In this document: in pieces, positions 1 to 13,500 of the stretch
Position numbering within the stretch: position 1 is the stretch's first letter
Layout of the letters: each line of letters begins with the position of its first letter
Assembly: GCF_921293095.1 (NCBI RefSeq)
Contig: NC_060246.1
Location: forward strand, 15,084,001 to 15,148,000
Direction of reading: 5' to 3'
Length of the DNA: 64,000 nucleotides
From: Ischnura elegans
Lineage: Eukaryota > Arthropoda > Insecta > Odonata > Coenagrionidae
Position numbers and translations under genes: made by a program
Notes under the pieces: model-generated
The model's input: only the letters and a program-made list of their open reading frames with translations
Database searches by the model: none
Told to the model about the DNA's origin: nothing

Positions 1-9
1 AAGGGTTAA
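1..9. repeat. possible right end of a piggyBac-type element cut by the window edge
   Basis: The window opens with AAGGG followed by TTAA, the same end sequence as the right terminus of the TTAA-flanked element at 31813. Only a few bases are visible. Confidence 0.25.
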
Positions 10-38
10 TGGGCTTCAGCAGTTATTCTCTTCACTTT

Positions 39-598
39 TGCATCTGGCCAGGGGCGGATCCAGGATTTCTTTCTGGGGGGGGGGGGAGCACAAGCAAGGC
101 CGTACACAGGATTTAGTTCAGGGGGGGGGAGCACAAGGTTACCTCGTAATACAAAATTAACGCAATGATAATGGGACCGTATTGAAAATTTTGCATATTT
201 TTTTAAGGATCTGGGGGGCAAGTGCCCCTGTGTCCCCCCTCCCCTCTAGGATCAATAAATTGTAATGAAACCAAAAAACTAGTGAAGTATTCCACGTCAA
301 CATTTAGCTCAGAGGTCTTCCACCTTACATTCCCACTCCCTCGTGTCACCAAGAGAGCTTGTTTCCCAAGCATCTCTTCCAATGACAGTAGCAAGGTGCT
401 GATGGCCGTGTTTCGGACGAAGTCCGTTTCAAGGCGGTATCCAGGATTTTGTTCTGGGGGGGTGCAAGGATACCTCGTAATAAAAAAACGTATGCAATGA
501 TAATGGGACCGTATTGAAAATCTTGCATTTTTTTTAAGGGCCTGGGGGGAGGGCACGTGCCCCTGTGCCCCCCCCTAGATCTGCCTATGCATCTGGCC
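39..598. repeat. G-rich repeat copies bounded by 11-bp direct repeats
   Basis: Two similar G/C-run units occur at about 50-245 and 430-587. They share GGATCCAGGATTT-like starts, an ACCTCGTAATA block, GGGACCGTATTGAAAAT and a C-run end with GATCTGCC. The whole is bracketed by TGCATCTGGCC at 39-49 and 588-598, which looks like a target duplication. The outer ends (GGGGCGGATCCAGG and CTAGATCTGCC) are roughly inverted. The same GGATCCAG end type recurs at 42407-42580. No coding capacity was seen. Confidence 0.45.
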
Positions 599-977
599 GT
601 TTCCTTGTAGTAGCGAGTGATAGTCAATGGACGTTTGCTGTTGGGCTGTATCTCCATTCCCGGATTCTAACTGCTGTGGATCCCATCAGTGAGTTATACG
701 TGTACTTCATTCTGTGCAATGTACCCACTGATGGGTCCTGCCTATTTTCATCTTCTTCTCTGCCTAGAGGTGACGCCACAGTAGGTGGCCTCCCGCCAAT
801 GGGAGGGTGGGCCTGGGGAGTGAAGGAGAGGAGGGGAAGGTGAGAGTAGGTGGAAGGGGAGGAGTAGATAAAGGACACGAGGCAGTGGGAATGTAAGGCA
901 CACGAGAGACCTCTGAGCTAAATATTGACATGGAATATTCGACTAGTTTTTCGGTTTAAATACAATTTATTGATCCT
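248..977. repeat. long inverted-arm element, about 95-bp arms
   Basis: The sequence from 248 to about 345 is repeated in reverse complement at about 885-977. Shared stretches include AGGATCAATAAATTGTA, the run AAAAACTAGT, ATTTAGCTCAGAGGTCT and CCTTACATTCCCACT. One G-rich unit lies inside the element, so it appears either interrupted by or assembled with the G-rich repeats. No target duplication is obvious. Confidence 0.5.
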
Positions 978-3900
978 CTTCCAAATTACTATGCATTCCA
1001 GAACCTGAAATACTTTATTTCCTGAAAGATTATTTCACCTGTCCTCGATAATTTCTCAAGCTTTGAAAAAAAGATATTCTATCAGAACTGAACTCCCTGC
1101 AACATCACATACATCGCGCTACACAAAGGAGAGTTGAATTGAGGCACACTGCACAAAGTGCGAATTGCACTTGAAGAGGGAGTCACATGTGGAGGGAAAA
1201 TCGTGACTCCTTAAACGTGACTCATGAGTCACTCCACACTTTCTGTAGAGTAGTACATTTGTACTCACTTGCTCGCAGTACCTGGCCCTGGTTGGGTTTC
1301 ACTCCAGTACATATGATTATTCATTTACATTAACGCTTTTATTTAATAAATTTCTTCTTTATGGCCTGGGGTACTATTCAACCACACTGTGCCTAAGTCC
1401 CTTATTATTGAATTTAGTCAAATGATAAAAGAGAGAATATCATGTTTTCATTTTCCACTAAAATATCTGCTGAAAATTTCCAAAAAAAAAAGGAATCAAT
1501 CATACAGTATTTATAAATTTATTTCAAATATGGTGGATTAAAACAATGATATTAACAATTTTCAAGAACAGAAGCATCATAGTTTATAAAAATATTCTCC
1601 AATAAATACTCTCAGCACAAAATCATCATTGGTGTGAATAAATATAGACATTCCTAATCAGTAATCTTCTCCAGAGCCAATGGCAATGGATACCACTCAA
1701 CGACAACATTGCACTCCAACCCAATATCCGCATTTTAGTTCAGCTCAATGGGAAAAATACCTAAAAAATTAATGCAGGGAATACATGCAGACTACAAAGC
1801 AGCAATACATACACATATAGGTACATACATATGTACAAACTTTTTAAAATATCCTTCACATATCCACGCCATATTATCACAGATCAAAATTTGTTTGAAA
1901 AGTGAACTTCAGGAAAACAATAAAATGAGGCAGGGCAACACAATTGCAAGCGAATTATGATGTAAGGAAGGCATGTCGTCATCTCCAACTGGTGAGTATT
2001 CTAATACACATCTTTAAAGTGTACTCGGTCAAGAAAAAATACCAAAGAATACTTAACATTTGTGCACTCTTTTTAATTGATCGTCAAAATGGAAACACAC
2101 AGCATGTATGAATACATACGTATACCTAATCAAGGAACATCTGAACTGTCCCGTAATAATATCTGTATACTCTACAACAGTATTCACATAGCAGATGGTC
2201 TTTTGGTATGGATAACCAAAGTTTAAAAATCTCAAACGTATTAAAACTAAGGAAGAATTTCAAGCCCATCCTAAGATACTTTGCCAGAAGTTACCCTATT
2301 CAATTATTGAAATACGAAATTTTGAAAGTGCATAGGGCTGAATAGAAGCATTCAGGTATGTAAGCAGTTCACTCGAAACATTTGCAACTCCTTTTATGAA
2401 TTTAAATTCTCCCTCAATTTCTACTGAAAACAAGTACACAAGTTAAAAAAACTTTTATTTGAAAAATGAAAAGAAATTGAAGATTAAGAATCCAAAAAAT
2501 TCTTTCCTCTAATGGCAAAATCCAAATGCTAAGAAAAATGTGGGTCATGTGAAAAAATAAATTTAATTTCAACAAAAGTTAAATGAAAATGTACCATCGA
2601 TAAATCTCATAATAATAATAATAAAATTTTGGTACTTCAGCAAAAAAAAATATTGATAAATAAGCACATGAATACTGAAATTGAAGTTCAAATACATGAA
2701 ATACTTGCATGAAACTGGTAAAAAAGTTAGGATAAAACTGGGAAGCATTAATGCAAAAAAAACACAATACATCAATTGCATTATGTGTACCTTACATTAG
2801 TGCCAAAGGACTTAATTCATGACAGCCAAATGTTTCCAAGAATATGTACAAAATTTGGAATGAAGTGTATATTTACAATCATTACATATTCGTGGTAGAA
2901 CCTCTTTCACAGAAAGAATAAAAAAAATTTCACGCTTCTTACTTCATGAAGACTACATACTGGAGCAGACTGGTACTGACGGAGGAGCAGACCCTTGGTA
3001 GTTATGTGTCCATACAGCCCTAACAAGCAAAACCCACACAAAGAAATAACTGAGAGGACACATTTTGGTTGGTGAGTTTTTATAATTCAAACAAAATGAT
3101 TCAATGTACAACTTAAACTTGTCTGTTTGTTCAGTTCTTCTGAAGTGTGAGAGTAAACATTTCCTAAATTTAATTTTTAAGAACCAGGGGCCAGGTATGC
3201 CTGTTCCTGCCAACCCACCCTGGCCAGTCTGCCCCTGGGAGCATAAGGCCTTCACTCTAAATCCTTATTGTTCTAATGCTATGAGACACTTTTTAATGTT
3301 GAAAGCACGCGAGAGACTGCAGAAACAATTCAAGCAATGAAATTCAGGGATTCAAGAGCATATAAAATTGTCGTAGCACGAACTTGTTTTTTTATTGTTG
3401 AAAAGGTAAATATGAATAAATAATTCAGTAGCTGTTTATAGCCTTTGGTGGTGGATGTCAGTATTGGGCGAGTCTATTTTGAATTAGTACCATTACACGG
3501 GGGAGTAGGTTGCCACTTCTGCTTGGGCATTGGCTCAGTCCAAAGTGCTTTGCCTCCTTATCTGAAAGTTCTCTCACCAGAAGCACTTAACCCCTTCTCG
3601 CTGGAGTTCTACGTATTCAGGGGACACCAAGTTTTAACCGGACGGTAGTTCCCTTTGCAATCTGCACCACGAAAATTGTTTACCACGAAAATTACATTAA
3701 ATGTTAAAGCATGTCCTCTCACAAGTGCCTGAATATATATCACCACAAAATTTGCAAAACACAGATATAAAAATTAAGCTAAATCTTGAGGATTTCAGGT
3801 TTATAATTATATTCAAAAGAGCAAACTAGGAAAAGCAAGGCACAGTCAGATACAAGCATTTAATTCCTTTAATCAATCATTTCTTAGCTGGGACTTGATT

Positions 3901-6900
3901 ATCTCGCCACATAATTGTCTATGGCTTATCAAAGACCTCTGTCAAAATCGAAAGGTGTGACTTTGGGCCCAAGCATTATGAATTTAGAAAGAGCAATTGC
4001 TCGCTCATACTTAAATTATTGAATTTGCTGAAATATGCATTATTCGGGCTACTGATAATTTAAATGATCGAGTTCAATTTTAAGGTAGTACCATGTAGTT
4101 CTCATTACATTTGACTCTCATTGGTTCATTAATACCAGGTAAGTAATTAATTTTACCAGGCTTTTATCCGAAGTTTCCATTTTAAGAGTGTGACATTAAA
4201 AAAACTTGCTTTCAGACAAAATTGATTACGGTTCTAAGCTCAAGATTTGGTGGAACTGAGGATCAATAAAACCAAATTAACCCATAACTTGCATTCATTT
4301 ACTCATAATATAGTGCAAATAGTTCCCAGTTCCCTGAAGCCCAAAAATAAATAAGAAATGTATTATAGCCACATTTCTAAGTTTTAGCTTCTTCAATGGC
4401 GAGGAAAAATAGAATACAAACATAATCCCAATGGTGATGGATCACCTCAACCATAATGAAATTACTAAGTCACAATATTACTGATGAGAAGAATTATACT
4501 TGAATAAACAAATTAAGTCTTAGCTGAGAGACTTAACGATTGCATTACATTAGACAGTAAGTCATCCTCACAGGCAATACTAGTAGAATGCACTCCCTGC
4601 CACGGTTAATGGCAACATGAAAATTTTCTGAGAGAATGGGCATTTTAATCATAAAAAAATATGAGATTGTGTTCATTCAAAAGTATGCCAACAAACAAAG
4701 ACTAAAAATACCTATATATATATATATAATGGCTTTCAGACCAGCTTCAAAAAAATAACTCAATAAATGCCAACTAACAATACCATATGCAGCAGCCATT
4801 CCCAAAGCCTATAAATTAAAGCCATCAAATACCTTTGCTCGTCGCATAATTTCATTTAAAAATATACATTACATGCATATTTAAAAATACTTAGGAGTCA
4901 TAATCAGAGATATGTATATGTACATAAAAAAAGTTCAACAAAAATCTAATTCATTCCTGAATACCACAATAAATAATAAATATATACATGCACTCAGAAC
5001 TTAAGAAAACATATGATGGCGATTTAGTTTTTGGATGAATTTTTTCAGAACAATATATGTATGAAGATGGTGGTCAGCATTGCAGAGCCACATGAAACCA
5101 TGCCAGCAGTTGAAATAATATATGACCTAAATGACCCATAGACCAAGTGTTTATAACCCCACTACCTGCTAAGTACCTAACCATCACCAACGTCAAGTAT
5201 AACACAATTCTATACATTGCAATTAAGCTTTCGCTTTGGATGCACAGCATACGACAGGGTTCATTTACTTTCTAAATGAGATTCCAAAAGATACTTAATG
5301 TCTTCCATATGTAATGCATAGGGCAAATGATGCATAGCTAAACAAAGGCTTGATAATTACGATAGAACCAAAATTATCAGAATTCTTCAGAGAAAAAAAC
5401 ATTTTAAGTGGTTGTACATGTTGATAATGTTTTTAGGGAGAGATTCACAGTACATACTATTGAAAATTGAATAAGAAAATCATAATAATTATAAAAAAAA
5501 AACTAAACTGTATGGATCCAATGTGAACAAAGTATTTGAATGCAACAGCTCTTAGGATCGAGAATAATGGAATCACAAAAATAAGAAGAACCTATCCAGT
5601 TTTTTAGAGCTGAGGAAATTCAAGAAACAGGAGTAACATAAGGAAAAATGGAGCACTGTCCTCCATCACCACAGATTGAGTGCTAGTGGCTTCAGTGATG
5701 GGCCACAGATTAAAAATTGCATAGTAACCATTTTTCAATTCGCCTTGGATTATAAAACCTTATAAATACAACATGACCCATTAGGAGAGTTAGTGATACT
5801 ACATTCCAGGACAAAAAGAATGAGATGATAAAATTGCTTAGTAAACCATGACCAGGCATTGGAAAATTATTCAAGAAAAAATGAAAATTAACTGAAAATA
5901 ACTATACATAAAACCTTTGCTGTCAGCCAATTTCAAAATTACAAGGTATTAAGACTGTGACAATGTTCCACGAGACAACAGTCAATGAAAATGCTTCCTG
6001 TCACAGCAATACAATCACAGCACCAATATCATTGGTGCCCACACCATATCATTGGAAGAGAAGCACACATTGTCCAAAGATGACATTCAAGCATAATCAT
6101 AACTCTCAAAGACTAAAATGCTAACATTTTCCATATTTTATCGGTGCATTTTTTTACAAGTACCAATGTGACATTTAACAAGTTTTATTCGGATTATGAA
6201 TTTTCATACCTTGATTATAGTTTATTCGCAGAAATAGAGTCAAATGAATACAACTTTAACCTTTAAGATTAGAAATTTGCCTGATAAAAAAGAAAAATGT
6301 CTTTCCCACCAATGATGGTCATTTTTTGTTTTTAAGCATTATAGCCTTCACAAATAATTTTTAATTAAAATAAGGATGCCTTAAAATGAAAATTATAATA
6401 ACTCATGACTTTGAGCAGAAAATCCAGGAATAATACATGGAATATCCTCAGTTCTGAGAATTTAAGAAGACTTTCAAGGTTTCCGTCAATTCATTGTTAA
6501 CACCGTAAAGGCAGTAATCTGAGCCACAAATTATGCAGGAAAAGGAAGAAAAAGTGAAGTAACATATGCATCACAGTATTAAGAAGACATGACATAAGGA
6601 AAAACATTATACAAACAAACAGCCGAATTCATGAGATTAATTTCATCTTTCAACAAACAAAAGATTGTGAACTTCTTTGAAAAAAAAATACTTCATTTTA
6701 AGTTCTTTCTCAGCCACCAGTATCCTCATACTTTTAAAATTTCAGTTTTTCTAAATAACCTTTCCCAAAATAGAACAATTAACCCAGACATAAGAAGCCA
6801 AATAGGTAATCAGATCTCAAGGAGTCCTTGGCTATGTCATAAACATAGATTTTGATATGTTAGCTACATTGAACAAAAAAATTGAATCTGGTACCAGACC

Positions 6901-6996
6901 CATTGCTTCCGTCAAAATTACTATATCGATAAAAATTTTGATGAACTATAAAATTATTTGCAGTGATTTTAGAGATTTCCAAACATGCATATTATA
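978..6996. other. AT-rich non-coding stretch
   Basis: About 6 kb of AT-rich DNA without a recognisable exon, RNA gene or complete transposon. There is a short (TA)n run at about 4711-4728. Part may be SLC35E1 3'UTR or flank. Short open frames here are AT-rich and match nothing known to me. Confidence 0.5.
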
Positions 6997-7002
6997 TTTA
7001 TT
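6997..7002 (-). terminator. candidate poly(A) signal for SLC35E1
   Basis: AATAAA on the minus strand, about 490 nt downstream of the SLC35E1 stop codon. It is the first clear hexamer noticed there, but the region is AT-rich and others occur further down, so the true 3' end is unproven. Confidence 0.3.
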
Positions 7003-7489
7003 GAATGGTGCTCATGAGAAACAAAACACACCAGGGCACACCATCATTAATAAAACTCAACTATATCTCAATTGCTCAATGCAGAAAACAATTCAATGCT
7101 CAGTGAATCCAAGCATTAAAATGGTGAAAGAGTACAAATATTTTTTAAGTACATAGTCAACAGTGCTTTAGGGTATATTTATATTGAATGGCCGATCGTG
7201 AGTGAAGACTTGGATGTCATTCAGTAATTGATACAAATACACTATAGGTGGGATTACAAATGGGAACCATATTCACTAGCAGCCACAAAAACCGGCCAGT
7301 TCCCACACGGAGGTCACCATAACTGATTGGCATGCCATTTGGAGACTGTCAGGTAGATGGAACATTCTTTAAATTTGAGAAATAGAGCAGCAGAACTTAC
7401 GACACATCCTATCATTTCATAGCAATCCAATCAGTTTAAAAAATCCTGGAACTACACTACATGAGCAAATATGTACTCCCAGTGCCTCA

Positions 7490-9591
7490 TTACACAAAGT
7501 AAGGGCTCTTGCCATTACCAATACCACCAGTATGCCCATTCCGAATGCCATTCATCATTTGGGAAGAAGAAATGAACCCAGTGACTTCCTTCGAAACAGG
7601 CAGAAGTAGTTGCTTTTTCTTGGCCTCATTAGCATCATATTTTGCCTGCAAATGGAAAAAAAGATTCAGAATACTCAGCATTACAGAAGCAAAATTCATT
7701 TTAAGAGAGAGGTGTATATCAGGCAGTATCATTTACAGAAGACAGATTTCAAAATGAGATGCTTTTTTATGAGTCCCCTGGAGCTCAAAGCCTCATGCAT
7801 TAGTGTAAATCCATTGGAGAAGACTGACATGGGATGGGGAAATCCTAAAAGTGGGCTTCTGAATTTATTCTAATCACACCAGAGCTGGCAATCCCCCAGG
7901 AATAAAACATTCCTATTCATAATCCAGTGCATTTTAAAACGTACACTACAGTCCCTTCTTCCCTTGGCACTTATGAACAACACTCAAATCTAGCTTCATA
8001 AAGTTGGCAACCAAAGAGAGCATGAGGGTCTTATGATCACCAATAAGAAAGGGTCTCAATATCGCCCATTCAAAAAAATCCACAACACCAGTGCCATCCA
8101 CTGTGAACATGCCAGTATATTACCTTGTTGTAGCATAGCACTCCAAAAATAGCCAAAGCCATTCCAGCAATATTGGTGAAGGTGACAGGATTCTGGAGCA
8201 GAATGAGGGATGCCGCAATGACAAAGAGCCGCTTAGATGCAGAGGCAACAGCGTAAGTCAATGGTGTAACGAGTGAGAGAACACTGAAGGCCACAATATT
8301 CTGGAACCAGTTAAGCACTCCATCAAGAAATAGCAGCAATACAACTCGATACCCATTCTTCTGAAACTGGACCAAAACAGGAAAAACATAAAGGGATAAG
8401 ATATGCGCGAGATATATTTTTAAAAATCGAATGAATTTCACAAGTAAGAAATGCGTCAAATTGAATTTCACCGAACTAACAATAAAATATAACTTGTACT
8501 GTAAAAGGGACTGTACAGTGGCATTTCATGTGCATTCTTGGACTATACATTTCCTTGAGTATGTCAGCATGAGCTATGGGAATTACTTTCAGAGTTACTA
8601 GATTGGCATGGGACAAATTTAGGCAGAATTCTGCAGCCTATAGTTTATCGGCCGAATATGAAAGCTAATGAAAAAATATTACCGAGAGCTACACGTCAAT
8701 GCGCCAAAACTCACCAATACTTGCTCCTGTACCAACGACTGCAAGTCCAATACAGCCCAGACTGGAATGAATAGCACAAGTGCAAGACGTCCAAGAATAT
8801 GCAAAAGACGCAAATGATGAACACCAGTATCTCTTAGAACCTAAAAGAAATTAAATTACCTTACTTCAACGAGCAAAAGTGAGCGGAGCATACGGAAAAT
8901 CAGGGATTAATCAGAGCAAAAATGTCAAAGAGGACATAACTAAATCGTGCCTTACCTTCTTGGAAAATATATTTTGTAAAGAAAAACCCATAGTTGCAAT
9001 AAGTGCACTAACAAGGCCAACCATATCGAAAGAAAGTTCAGTCACTGTCGCAATTGCTACACCAATTATAATTGGTGCAAGTGATAGATACACTTTACAA
9101 GTCTGTCTCTCTTTAAGGATGATTCTTGACAGCACCACGGTAAAGAGAGGCATCGTAGCCTTAACTATGAAAAATAAAGAATGAAATCTACGTTTAAAAA
9201 ATCCAAAAATTTATTATACAAGCAGAAGCACAAGAGCACTCGAATACCTACCGGTGTGCGCGTAGGAAACTGGTACTTTCCATATACTGACATGCGAGAA
9301 TACTGAGGCTAAAAATTTCCCCAGAGCTAGAGGAACAATCATTTTGAGGTAATATTTCCAACTGATATCTACAAACTTCCTAATACCCCATAAATTAAAG
9401 AAAGGACCCGAATACAATGTGATAGATGAAAGCTGTACCATAGTGACAGTGACGGGGTACGGGAAATCGCTAAGTAACATTTTCCCGATAACATTGTTGC
9501 TAGAGCTTATGATATACCACAGTATACAAAAAGATAACACTGTCAACACTTCTTTGGTGTGTTTCTTCTCAGCCATGCTGGCATATGCCAT
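7490..9591 (-). CDS. SLC35E1: SLC35E1-like solute carrier, complete, five coding exons
   Basis: This is a multi-pass membrane transporter of the nucleotide-sugar/triose-phosphate translocator family, expected in ER or Golgi membranes. The exact substrate of SLC35E1 is not settled. Coding exons on the minus strand are 9252-9591, 8956-9164, 8715-8840, 8124-8366 and 7490-7645. All junctions are GT-AG, the phases agree and the total is 357 residues (human about 410). Family signatures read across the junctions: [10 protein letters not shown] then VKATMP (exons 1/2), [19 protein letters not shown] and SLQNIFSKK (exon 2), [13 protein letters not shown] (exon 3), a [12 protein letters not shown] segment and [11 protein letters not shown] (exon 4), and [15 protein letters not shown] (exon 5). 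The start at 9591 (MAYASMAEK) has G at -3 and +4; a second in-frame ATG at 9576 is possible. The C-terminal tail is shorter than in vertebrates. It lies head to head with ISY1. Assignment rests on remembered family sequence and is very likely right. Confidence 0.93.
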
Positions 9592-10584
9592 CACTATGAA
9601 GGCTATTTAACAAGACATAACAATAAACAATATGTTACACTAATACGAAGCACATCGCGGTCACCAGGTTATTGAAAATGCACGAAAACTTAATGATCAG
9701 CATCGTCGTCACTGCAGAGGCGGAGAAAAACAAATCACAACAAAATAATGAAAATTAGAAAATTAATGCTGGTGACGCTGGTAGAAATAGGAACGTACAC
9801 ATCAGTGGCAGAAGACTTGGTCGATATATATCGATACTTACGATATTTTCGTCATATAGGCTCGTTTTTTAATAATAAATACTCACTTTCACTGCAATAG
9901 CTAATTAGTGAGAATAAATGAGTCAAAATTCTTCACTTAATGACACTAAATAATACCATTTTGACGCTTAAACTATAAAATATCACAAATATTCGGGTAA
10001 AGAAATTAGGAACGGAAAATGAACTGGCGAACGAATATCGAACTGGCGGAATGGATGTTGGACCTTGAATGCACGAATGGAATAGAGGATTTTCAATGGA
10101 CCTTTACTTGTGGTAATCCACCGCTCGTTTAAAAGGTTTCAAATAGACGCCACTAGTGTCGCTAACACACAAAGCGATCTACATCTCAAGGAGATATAAG
10201 CTGTTAGGACTGTTAGCCAAAATTTCTATTCTCAATTGTTTGATCTATTTTATAAATAACCTTTCAACATAGTTTATTGAAATTTAATTCACTAATATTC
10301 AAAATAATGGGAAAAATGGATCGCTGTGATCTTATCGCTACCCTGCGGTCATTTTTGGAAACCGATTAAAAAGCCACCGAAGTGGCAACAGATATCAACT
10401 GGGTTTGGAATGGAATCGAGCCTCCTGTATATAGTCGAGTCGCCTTGCAGAAGCCCATGGTCCAGTGCGGTGCGGTGTTTTTGATGGATTAACTTTGGGA
10501 AATTCCGTAATTTCTGTTTGCCTTAACTATTTGTGGCTATTTAAGGCGTAAAAATCATTTTCCTAGTTTCTATAATCAAGAGAA
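9592..10584. promoter_or_regulatory. divergent intergenic region between SLC35E1 and ISY1
   Basis: About 1 kb separates the two divergent start codons. It must hold both 5'UTRs and both core promoters, so it is a candidate bidirectional promoter. No TATA box or named factor site is claimed. An AT-rich stretch at about 9840-10000 is followed by more mixed composition towards ISY1. Confidence 0.45.
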
Positions 10585-13500
10585 ATGGTATGTGGGTTAT
10601 CTTATGGTCTCCTGTTATTAAATGGTAGTTGCCATCGTGTTATTGTTTGCTGTTGATCTCTAATATGTACTTTTTTCCTTTTTATAGGCTCGAAATGCTG
10701 AGAAAGCCATGTAAGTCGAAATTCAAACTTAGAGTAGTTCGTGTGGGCTTCATATATGTTTTCGCTAACAAAATTTTCGTTATATTTATATTCATCTGAT
10801 GGTACACGAATGTTCACATATGCCCTTCGTCATTAGTAATGATTTTCCTGCATCAAAGTCGTTCAATGTTTGTGATTTTTATCCTTTTTGTGTAGGACAA
10901 CATTGGCCAGATGGAGGGCGGCTCAAATTCAGGATCAAGGGAAAGACAAGGAACGAAGACCTTATCTTGCATCTGAATGCCTTGACCTGCCAAAAGCAGA
11001 AAAATGGCGTATGCAGATCATCAGGGAAATTGCCAAGAAGGTTGCTCAAATACAGAATGGTAAGAATGATGGTTATTTAAATTGATGGTGAATATGCACG
11101 ACTGCTGAGGATTCCTCATCTGGCTTGTTATTTGGGATTTTCATGCTTTGTATGTGTCTGTCTTTGAGATGAGCCTCCTTATTTTATCACTGGGATTTTC
11201 ATCGATAAAAAAATCCTTTTCCCTCCGTCAATAGGATCCCATCATTAACCCTTTTGGATTTTTTTTACAGCTGGCCTTGGTGAATTTCGAATAAGAGATT
11301 TGAATGACGAAATCAACAAACTTTTGCGGGAGAAGGGTCACTGGGAAGCACAGATACGTGAATTAGGAGGCCCAGATTATGCTAAGATTGGACCACGAAT
11401 GTTAGATCATGAGGGAAAGGAAGTTCCTGGCAATCGTGGTTATAAGTATTTTGGTGCTGCCAAGGATCTACCAGGTGAGATGATTTAAGGTTTCAGTAAC
11501 GTGTTTTGATTTAAATGCACTGTCGAAGAACATCAGAAAAAATCTTCATCCTGCACAGTTCTTTCCATGCTATTGCTTAGTCCATTGTACCTTTGTTTAA
11601 ATTGTCTGTTAACCAGTTCCTCCTCATGTGAAATCAATTGCAGAACTTACTTTCAATCTTGGCTCATATTGGCCTCAGGAATGCAACCATGCATTAGCTG
11701 TACCATGCTTCATAATTACACATGCCAAATAAGTTACTAAAAGTGAGACCACACAATTATAACTGTTGCAATGGTTATCTTGTGTGAAGGGTTGCATGTG
11801 CTAAAGACACCGTGTTCTTTCATTTGATTGTTTCAAATATCTATGAATTGTGTTGATAAATTTAATTAAGACGTAGACTTTTCTCATACATTTTGTTGTG
11901 AGATGCCAAAATATGATCCTTTTGGGAGACGAAGTTATGTACTTATATTTTTTATCATGAAGGACACTTACTTAATTTTAACCTGAATTAACTCTAGGTG
12001 GTATTAAACCATAGTTATTAAAGATTGATGAAAAAGTTGTTTTTGAGATGTCGGCTCTCTTGTGCAGCAAATTTATCAGTTTTCCTGATGTAACTGCTCC
12101 CTCAGTTGGGAGTGGATGCAAGAGGTGTGAATTATTTGATAGTTATCACCCAGGAAACTTTAAACTCACCAAAAATGTTCTGTTTTGCAGGTGTGAGGGA
12201 ACTGTTTGAGCAGGAGCCTCCCTTGCCTCCAAGGAAAACAAGAGCAGAACTAATGAAGGACATAGATGCTGATTACTATGGTTACAGAGACGATGACGAT
12301 GGAATTTTAATCCCATTAGAGCAAGAGGCTGAAAGAAAAGGTTTGTTTGTTCGACTACTTCTTGTTGTGGGAAAGTCTCTATTAAAGCCAACCTAGAAAA
12401 TATGTATACCCCAATTTTCGATAATTTTGTACTGCAAACATTGCTTGATGGGTCTTTGAAAACATAATTGAGGTTTACTTGACATGCAGAATAAATAATT
12501 ATATTTTATACTTTTTTTCCCTTATTATACATCATTCTAATGGCAGAATAGAGACATCTTTTTCATTTTCTTTTCCCAGAAATTTCACCTGATTAGGTTA
12601 GCTCAAAAATAAAGTTTCTCTAAAGTTTTGAAGTACACTGTGTATTTGTTCAAAGTTCTGTCTGGGGATAATAAGGCCTTACCTCAAGATTAAAAGTCTG
12701 TTTTCCATTCAAAACTCTTACTTACCAGAAGCCATCTTGGAACTCTCCTTGTGCACAACCCATAGCATCTGAGTTTGTGCTCAAAGTAGACCAGATTAAG
12801 GAGGTATCCATTCTTATATTGGTATCTTAGCTGACCAATCAGCTCTGTGCTGTGAACAATGCCTTCGGAAAGACCTTCCTGGTAGCCTTAGTGGTAATGA
12901 GCATGATTTAAATTGGGGGAAAGTTGCAAATTCCCATCAACGCAGGTGATTTTGCCTCTGAAATTTTTGCACTTCGCCATTATGTCAAATTAACACCACA
13001 GAAATTCTCTGTGGCAGCAGTGTTCAGTGCTGAATTTAACCTGAAAAGGGCTGAAGCATTCATTGTCTCTAATCCTCCAGCTAGACTCAGTTGACTAGAG
13101 TTACTCTTCAGCAATATGTTACAGGCATCCTCTGCATCACAGAAGATAGTGGTACCAATTTTGTGGGGTAGAAGTTGACCAGAATTTCTCGTGATTTGCC
13201 ACAGCAATGCACCCTTGTCCTCACATTTTTTCCAGTTTTCACATAATCATTTCATCAAATATCATAAGGGTCATTTTAATTTGCCTTGTTTCCTTTCTCC
13301 TCCTAGCAATAGCCGAGGCTATCGCTGTGTGGAAGGCTAAGAAGGAGGCGTTGCTCGCAGACAGGCCAGGGAGTGGAGCTGAGGAAGTGGACGACATGAT
13401 GGGGGAAGAGGAAGAGAACATATATGCTGTGGAACCAGATAGAGAGGTGAGTATATTGAGAGTTTATGAAGCTGAACCAAGAACAGGGGATTTTTTTGTA

